Positions 58,559-64,000 of a stretch of 64,000 nucleotides of DNA are shown one piece after another. Source of the DNA: Enterobacter sp. CC120223-11 (GTDB taxonomy: Bacteria; Pseudomonadota; Gammaproteobacteria; Enterobacterales; Enterobacteriaceae); the NCBI RefSeq assembly GCF_900215375.1, contig NZ_OBEF01000007.1, positions 1 through 64,000 on the forward strand. The letters run 5' to 3'. The notes beneath the pieces were generated by a model, which ran no database searches, had not been told where the DNA came from, and saw only the letters and a program-made list of their open reading frames with translations. Made by a program: the position numbers and the translations under genes. Position 1 is the first letter of the stretch; every line of letters starts with the position of its first letter.

Positions 58559-60304
58559 CTATCCCCTTACCCAGGCTTTGACGGTGGCAAGCTGCTGCCC
58601 GATGCCTTTGCCCCACGGTGAAATACGGTATTCCCCGACGGAGGCGGGAACGATAAAGGTCTCGGCGTAATGCACCACGAACGGCGCAAAGGCACCCGTG
58701 GGGCTTTCCACGCGGGCTTCCGCGCCCTCCACGAGATTCAGCACGTTGACGCCGCCGTCCGTGTGGTGCGTTACCGGAGTGGTAAACCAGTGGCGGCGTG
58801 TCTCAATAAATTCACGTTCATGCAGCCCGGTGCGCTCTTCGCGCCAGCCTTCGCCTTCGGCCACAGGTTCGATGCGGTTGACCAGATGCTTATGGACCCA
58901 CTGAGTATCGCGCTGCCAGTCGATCACCTGCTCACCGTGCGCCAGATGTACCGGGCGCGGCAGGCCGTCGAGGCCGAGGCGGCCCCAGTCCCAGAGCTTG
59001 AAGGTGAAAATGTAAGGCGTGGCGCTGATCTCCAGCACCATAGTGCCGAAACCTGAGCAATGAACGGTGCCCGCCGGGATCAGGAAGTGATCGTGCTTGC
59101 GGGCCGGGATCTGGTTCACGAAGCGTTCATCATCGAAGGCTTTTTCCCCCTGCGCCGCCTGATGCAGATCGTCAATCATGGCCGCAGGATCGGTGCCCGT
59201 TTTGGTACCGAGGTACACCACCGCGCCCGGTTCCGCTTCCAGGATGTAATAGCTTTCATCCTGGGTGTAATGCATGCCGAACTGCTGCTGAATGTATTCG
59301 GTCAGCGGATGGACCTGGAAGCTGAGGTTCTGCCCGCCAATGGTGTCGAGAAAATCGAAGCGGATTGGAAACTCTGCGCCAAACCGTGCGTGAACTTTCT
59401 CGCCGAGCAGTTCGCGTGGATGCAGCAGCACCACGTCGAGGGAAGGGATCTCGATCCGCACGTCGCCAAACCGTAGCAACAGGCTGTTTTCCTCGGGCAC
59501 GCAGTCAAAACACCAGGCGTAGTTAGGCTTCGAGGGATCGAGATCGAACTGGTTTTTCATCCACTGGCCGCCCCAGACGCCAGGGTCGAAGAAGGGCACC
59601 ACGCGGAAAGGTTGTTCGGCGGTTTGCGCCAGGCCCGCGCGCAGCGCTTCGCCGCTGACCATCGCGGGCTCATCGGAAACGGTGGTGTCCAGCAGGAAGT
59701 CGGCGCGTTTAAGCAGGGGCGTTTTGTGTTTGTCGAACACCCGCCACTCGATGAAAAAGGCGCGTTTGTAGCGGCGCAGAATATCTTCGTGCTGATTCTC
59801 CACGCCCCAGTTGCCGAGCTCGCCGCTTCTCATCCGCATCTGGATTTCCCAGCGCGGCAGGTCGGCATACACCAGCACGTCACCGGCGTGGACTAAGGAA
59901 GCGCCAGGGCCATAGACAATCACCAGGCCGCTTTGTGCGTCGGCCACCTGCTGGCGCAGGGCTTCAAGGCGATCAGGTTCGAAAAACTCCGGAAGCTGAT
60001 GGCAGGAGAGCACGCCGAACACGCGATCGTCGGTCAGGTTGCGCGCCAGAAGCTCATGCAATGCCTGTTCATCACGACGGGCATTTTCAGCGCTGATGAG
60101 CAGCGCTGGGCTGAGCGAAGCGATTTCCCGCTCAAGCTCTGCCAGCCGGACGCCCGGGTAGCAGTCAATCACCAGCACGGTTTTAGGCTTCTGCGTCAGC
60201 CGTGGTTTCAACGCGGTAAGAATGTTCCGCCAGCCCTGCCAGGCCTGGTTGTCGAAGCCCTTAATCGGGACTTCGGGGAATTTGTCATAGGTAGTTACGG
60301 TCAT
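58559..60304 (-). CDS. Class I mannose-6-phosphate isomerase-like protein with long N-terminal domain
   Basis: 581 aa, much longer than E. coli ManA (about 390). The C-terminal part (from about residue 240) is a class I phosphomannose isomerase: zinc ligands Gln330 and His332 in FQVHP, Glu350 region in DESYYILEAEPG, and His415 in AGTVHCSG. The N-terminal part of about 230 residues begins KTVLVIDCYPGV, resembling a nucleoside-kinase-like fold with a degenerate P-loop and no GKT/S. I cannot assign a function to it. First gene of the leftward PTS operon; two LacI-type operators lie just upstream. Confidence 0.8.
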   Translation of the reverse strand: MTVTTYDKFPEVPIKGFDNQAWQGWRNILTALKPRLTQKPKTVLVIDCYPGVRLAELEREIASLSPALLISAENARRDEQALHELLARNLTDDRVFGVLSCHQLPEFFEPDRLEALRQQVADAQSGLVIVYGPGASLVHAGDVLVYADLPRWEIQMRMRSGELGNWGVENQHEDILRRYKRAFFIEWRVFDKHKTPLLKRADFLLDTTVSDEPAMVSGEALRAGLAQTAEQPFRVVPFFDPGVWGGQWMKNQFDLDPSKPNYAWCFDCVPEENSLLLRFGDVRIEIPSLDVVLLHPRELLGEKVHARFGAEFPIRFDFLDTIGGQNLSFQVHPLTEYIQQQFGMHYTQDESYYILEAEPGAVVYLGTKTGTDPAAMIDDLHQAAQGEKAFDDERFVNQIPARKHDHFLIPAGTVHCSGFGTMVLEISATPYIFTFKLWDWGRLGLDGLPRPVHLAHGEQVIDWQRDTQWVHKHLVNRIEPVAEGEGWREERTGLHEREFIETRRHWFTTPVTHHTDGGVNVLNLVEGAEARVESPTGAFAPFVVHYAETFIVPASVGEYRISPWGKGIGQQLATVKAWVRG

Positions 60305-60331
60305 GTTTATCTCCCTGAATGCGTCTTTAAA

Positions 60332-60347
60332 GATTAATCGATTAACC
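60332..60347 (-). promoter_or_regulatory. LacI-type operator, isomerase-PTS operon (proximal)
   Basis: GATTAATCGATTAACC with the perfect core TTAATCGATTAA (60334-60345), 28 bp before the first gene of the leftward operon. It is identical in its core to the site before the cupin isomerase pair. Confidence 0.72.
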
Positions 60348-60362
60348 GTAATAAAAAAGAGT

Positions 60363-60379
60363 GGTTAACGCGATTAACC
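60363..60379 (-). promoter_or_regulatory. LacI-type operator, isomerase-PTS operon (distal)
   Basis: GGTTAACGCGATTAACC, arms GGTTAA / TTAACC around a 5-bp centre. It is a variant of the same motif, 31 bp from the proximal site (about three helical turns), so repressor dimers could occupy the same DNA face. Confidence 0.6.
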
Positions 60380-60418
60380 CGGCAAAACGGGCAATAACCT
60401 CCAATTGCCGTTTTAAGC

Positions 60419-60434
60419 TGTGAGGTAACTCACA
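60419..60434. promoter_or_regulatory. CRP site in the divergent promoter region
   Basis: TGTGAGGTAACTCACA has both CRP half-sites perfect (TGTGA-N6-TCACA). It lies 185-200 bp... from neither gene's coding region: about 115 bp before the leftward operon and 58 bp before the regulator gene, where it can activate the former. It implies catabolite control of the sugar locus. Confidence 0.82.
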
Positions 60435-60437
60435 GGG

Positions 60438-60469
60438 GATAATGCAAAAATCAGGTTATTCGATTAATC
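60438..60469 (+). promoter_or_regulatory. Regulator gene -10 and autoregulatory operator
   Basis: GATAAT (60438-60443) is a likely -10. It is followed at 60454-60469 by GGTTATTCGATTAATC, which differs from the locus palindrome core by one base. The position just after the start point suggests autorepression of the LacI-family gene. Confidence 0.55.
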
Positions 60470-60491
60470 TTTGAAAAACGGAGGAGAAACC

Positions 60492-61499
60492 ATGACAACA
60501 ATTACGCTTGCCCAGGTCGCCGAGCGAGCCGGGGTATCTACGGCAACGGTGTCGATGGTGCTGCGCAATCGCGGGCGGATCTCGCAGGCAACCCGGGAGA
60601 GGGTGCTGAAGGCGCTCGATGAGTCCGGTTACGTCTACAACCAGACCGCGGCGAATCTGCGCAACCGTAGCAGTAACCAGGTCGGCCTGCTGCTGCATGA
60701 CATCACCAACCCGTTTTACGGTGAAATGACCGCGGGCTTGAGCCATGAAATGGAGCGCCACGAGATGCTGCTTTTTCTGGCGAACAGCGAAGAATCGGAG
60801 GAGCGGCAGCAGAAGTTTGTCGATTCGCTGATGCGCAACAGCGCCTGCGGGATGGTGCTCTGCGCCGCGCGCGGCACGCCGCAGGCCTTTTTCGATGGCC
60901 TGAAGCGCCGCAACATTCCGGCGATTATGGTGGTGCGGCCCCTCGACGATCCGGATTTTGATTTTGTCGGTACGGATAACTTTCTCGGCACGCAAATGGC
61001 AACGTCGCACCTGCTGAAGCTCGGCCACAAAAATATCGCTTTTATCGGCGGTAGCCAGAATTCCGGTACGCGAGCGCAGCGCATAGGCGGCTTTACCAGC
61101 AAGCTGCTGGAGAGTAGCGTTTCACCAAAGCCGGAGTGGATTGTGACCTCGCAGGCCAGCCAGAGTGACGGTGCGCGCGTCGCGGAAGCACTTTTAAGTC
61201 GCTATCCGGAAATTACTGCCGCTGTCTGTTATCAGGACATTGTGGCGTTAGGCGTCATGCAGACGCTGCGCAAAGCCGGGCGCGAAGCGGGGCGTGATTT
61301 CGCCCTCGTCGGGTTCGACGACATTACCGAAGCCGCACTGGTGCAGCCTGCGCTGACGACGGTGTCGGTGGCAGCCAAAGAGATTGGTCGCAAGGCCGGG
61401 GAGCTGCTGTTCAGCCGTATTCAGGGCAACGATGAACCGCCCAAACGCATCATCCTGCCGCCCGCGCTGGTGATTCGGGAGTCCTGCGGCTTTCGCTAA
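60492..61499 (+). CDS. LacI-family transcriptional regulator of the sugar locus
   Basis: 335 aa from the ATG at 60492 (MTTITLAQVAERAG), preceded by GGAGGAG; the reading seven codons longer includes that site and is rejected. It has a LacI helix-turn-helix (about residues 4-25, GVSTATVSMVL), the hinge helix NQTAANLRNR (50-59) and a periplasmic-binding-protein-like effector domain. It is divergent from the isomerase-PTS operon. It is the natural candidate to bind the four shared palindromes, with a phosphorylated or free sugar as inducer. Confidence 0.92.
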   Translation: MTTITLAQVAERAGVSTATVSMVLRNRGRISQATRERVLKALDESGYVYNQTAANLRNRSSNQVGLLLHDITNPFYGEMTAGLSHEMERHEMLLFLANSEESEERQQKFVDSLMRNSACGMVLCAARGTPQAFFDGLKRRNIPAIMVVRPLDDPDFDFVGTDNFLGTQMATSHLLKLGHKNIAFIGGSQNSGTRAQRIGGFTSKLLESSVSPKPEWIVTSQASQSDGARVAEALLSRYPEITAAVCYQDIVALGVMQTLRKAGREAGRDFALVGFDDITEAALVQPALTTVSVAAKEIGRKAGELLFSRIQGNDEPPKRIILPPALVIRESCGFR

Positions 61500-61541
61500 T
61501 CGCTATGCTTTTTACTGATATTGGTCGCGGTTTCACGTTAA

Positions 61542-62453
<912 letters not shown>

Positions 62454-62507
62454 CGATTTTACCCCATCGTGATGTGGTTGTGGCAATCATAATTTGTTGA
62501 TTGCAAG

Positions 62508-62530
62508 GGGCAATATTTTATTGCCCTTTT
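62508..62530 (+). terminator. dapB terminator
   Basis: GGGCAATA / TATTGCCC with a TTT loop, then TTTTATTTTA, 54 nt after the dapB stop. Confidence 0.85.
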
Positions 62531-62615
62531 ATTTTATTGCTTCCATCATATTTTTATTGTTTTATCCATGAAATTGGAAGCAATCTCTTGTTTTGATGTT
62601 GAGTAAATGTAAATT

Positions 62616-62631
62616 TTGACCATATGGTCCA
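62616..62631 (+). promoter_or_regulatory. RutR site of carAB
   Basis: TTGACCATATGGTCCA contains the palindrome GACCATATGGTC and matches the RutR consensus TTGACCANNTGGTCAA. In E. coli RutR binds far upstream of carAB P1 and responds to uracil. Confidence 0.8.
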
Positions 62632-62672
62632 CTTTTTCACTTCCCCTCCGGCTGTTTTACACTTATCCTGGT

Positions 62673-62688
62673 GCGCAAGCGTTTCCTG
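62673..62688 (+). promoter_or_regulatory. Candidate PurR site of carAB
   Basis: GCGCAAGCGTTTCCTG matches the PurR box ACGCAAACGTTTTCGT at 11 of 16 positions, including the central CGCAA-N-CGTTT. E. coli carAB has a PurR box in this region. Confidence 0.6.
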
Positions 62689-62775
62689 AAAGGCTGTTAG
62701 CTGATCTTTTTGCCTGCTTTACAGCGACGTATTGCCCAGTGGCGTGAAATAACATAAAAAATACCCGTCTTTACG

Positions 62776-62804
62776 TTGACTTTCTCCTCGTTAATCTCCA
62801 GAAT
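62776..62804 (+). promoter_or_regulatory. carAB promoter P1 (pyrimidine-regulated)
   Basis: TTGACT (62776-62781), a 17-bp spacer and CAGAAT (62799-62804), about 68 bp upstream of P2 as in E. coli. Confidence 0.7.
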
Positions 62805-62843
62805 GCCGCCGTTTGCACGAAATTCGCGGGCAGCAGATTTGCG

Positions 62844-62872
62844 TTGATTCATCATACTGAGTGAATTAATAT
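62844..62872 (+). promoter_or_regulatory. carAB promoter P2 (arginine-regulated)
   Basis: TTGATT (62844-62849), a 17-bp spacer and TAATAT (62867-62872). The -10 lies inside the first ARG box, so ArgR binding blocks the promoter. Confidence 0.78.
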
Positions 62873-62898
62873 GCAAATAAACTGAGTGAATATTCTCT
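62860..62898 (+). promoter_or_regulatory. Pair of ARG boxes (ArgR operator)
   Basis: Two 18-bp boxes separated by 3 bp: AGTGAATTAATATGCAAA (62860-62877) and ACTGAGTGAATATTCTCT (62881-62898). Both fit the WNTGAATWWWWATTCANW consensus with a few mismatches; the 3-bp spacing is typical for hexameric ArgR. Confidence 0.82.
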
Positions 62899-62908
62899 GG
62901 AGGATGTT

Positions 62909-64000
62909 TTGATTAAGTCAGCGCTTTTGGTTCTGGAAGACGGAACCCAGTTTCACGGTCGGGCCATAGGGGCAACGGGTTCGGCGGTTGGGGAAGTCGT
63001 TTTCAATACTTCAATGACCGGTTATCAAGAAATCCTCACTGATCCTTCCTATTCCCGCCAAATCGTCACTCTCACTTATCCCCATATCGGTAATGTCGGC
63101 ACCAATGCTGCCGATGAAGAATCTTCCCAGGTACACGCTCAGGGCCTTATCATTCGCGACCTGCCGCTGATTGCCAGCAACTACCGCAGCACCGAAGACC
63201 TCTCGACCTACCTGAAGCGTCACAACATCGTGGCGATTGCCGATATCGACACCCGCAAGCTGACCCGCCTGCTGCGTGAAAAAGGCGCGCAGAACGGCTG
63301 CATCATCGCGGGCGACAACCTCGATGCGGCACTCGCGCTGGAGAAAGCGAAAGCCTTCCCGGGCCTGAACGGCATGGACCTGGCAAAAGAAGTGACCACG
63401 GCGGAAGCCTACAGCTGGACACAGGGCAGCTGGACGCTGGCAGGCGAACTGCCAGAAGCGAAGAAAGAAGAAGAGCTGCCGTTCCACGTGGTGGCTTACG
63501 ACTACGGTGCGAAGCGCAACATCCTGCGCATGCTGGTGGATCGCGGTTGCCGTCTGACGGTTGTTCCGGCGCAGACACCTGCTGAAGACGTGCTGAAGAT
63601 GAACCCGGACGGTATCTTCCTCTCCAACGGCCCGGGTGACCCGGCTCCGTGTGACTACGCGATTACCGCGATTGAGAAGTTCCTCTCCACCGACATTCCT
63701 GTGTTTGGCATCTGCCTCGGTCATCAGCTGCTGGCGCTGGCGAGCGGAGCCAAAACCATCAAGATGAAGTTCGGCCACCACGGCGGCAACCACCCGGTGA
63801 AAGACATCGATAACAACACCGTGATGATCACCGCGCAGAACCATGGTTTTGCGGTTGATGAAGCGTCGATGCCTGCCACGCTGCGCGTGACCCACAAGTC
63901 GCTGTTCGACGGCACCCTGCAGGGCATTCATCGCACCGACAAGCCGGCGTTCAGCTTCCAGGGTCACCCTGAAGCAAGCCCGGGCCCGCACGATGCCGCG
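62909..64000 (+). CDS. carA: Carbamoyl-phosphate synthase small subunit (cut by window end)
   Basis: Starts with TTG at 62909, as in E. coli, after TGGAGGATG, and stays open to the last base: 364 of about 382 codons are present. The subunit hydrolyses glutamine and passes ammonia to CarB for carbamoyl phosphate, used for arginine and pyrimidines. It has the N-terminal small-subunit domain, then a class I glutamine amidotransferase with catalytic Cys269 in FGICLGHQ and the [11 protein letters not shown] histidine/glutamate motif. The promoters and operators upstream match E. coli carAB. Confidence 0.97.
   Translation, partial: MIKSALLVLEDGTQFHGRAIGATGSAVGEVVFNTSMTGYQEILTDPSYSRQIVTLTYPHIGNVGTNAADEESSQVHAQGLIIRDLPLIASNYRSTEDLSTYLKRHNIVAIADIDTRKLTRLLREKGAQNGCIIAGDNLDAALALEKAKAFPGLNGMDLAKEVTTAEAYSWTQGSWTLAGELPEAKKEEELPFHVVAYDYGAKRNILRMLVDRGCRLTVVPAQTPAEDVLKMNPDGIFLSNGPGDPAPCDYAITAIEKFLSTDIPVFGICLGHQLLALASGAKTIKMKFGHHGGNHPVKDIDNNTVMITAQNHGFAVDEASMPATLRVTHKSLFDGTLQGIHRTDKPAFSFQGHPEASPGPHDAA

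Overview
The window is a stretch of enterobacterial chromosome, from a tRNA-Leu(CAG) gene to the start of carAB. Gene order and product lengths follow the E. coli K-12 interval leuV-rsmC-...-arcA-thrABC-...-dnaKJ-...-dapB-carA almost throughout. Protein similarity to E. coli is very high, and the ERIC element, REP-type palindromes and lineage-specific inserts fit the Enterobacter/Lelliottia/Leclercia/Klebsiella side of the family. An Enterobacter-like organism is my best guess; species cannot be fixed from this window alone. Family names and comparisons with E. coli come from memory, not from a search.

Layout. 1-4.8 kb: tRNA-Leu and translation genes (rsmC, holD, rimI, yjjG, prfC). 5-8 kb: osmY, ytjA, yjjU, yjjV. 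8.1-14.2 kb: nucleoside salvage, with a CNT-family nucleoside permease followed by deoCABD behind a well-preserved DeoR/CytR/CRP control region. 14.5-22.2 kb: a small lipoprotein, lplA, smp, serB, radA, nadR, ettA. 22.4-29.6 kb: slt, trpR with its operator, yjjX, gpmB, rob, creA, arcA, the mini-ORF yjjY and yjtD. 29.7-34.7 kb: threonine operon with leader and attenuator. 34.9-41.4 kb: yaaX, yaaA, yaaJ, talB, mog, an MFS transporter and satP. 41.5-47.4 kb: dnaK-dnaJ behind heat-shock promoters, nhaA-nhaR, rpsT. 47.7-54.5 kb: ribF-ileS-lspA-fkpB-ispH and rihC. 54.6-61.5 kb: an accessory sugar locus. 61.6-64 kb: dapB and the start of carA behind the pyrimidine/arginine promoters.

Differences from the E. 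coli backbone are concentrated at a few points. yjjW/yjjI are replaced by a nucleoside permease, yjjJ by a short lipoprotein with AT-rich flanks, and creBCD are absent between creA and arcA. An MHS-type transporter lies between mog and satP, and a seven-to-eight gene carbohydrate locus lies between rihC and dapB.

The most interesting part is that last locus. Two overlapping cupin-type phosphoglucose-isomerase-like genes run rightward. A leftward operon encodes an unusually long (581 aa) mannose-6-phosphate-isomerase-like protein and a complete four-subunit mannose/sorbose-family PTS (IIA, IIB, IIC, IID). A LacI-family regulator lies divergent to that operon. Four copies of a palindrome related to GATTAATCGATTAATC occur only at the three transcription units of this locus, and a perfect CRP half-site pair lies in the divergent promoter. 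Together these predict a catabolite-controlled, LacI-regulated hexose utilisation system whose substrate is unknown.
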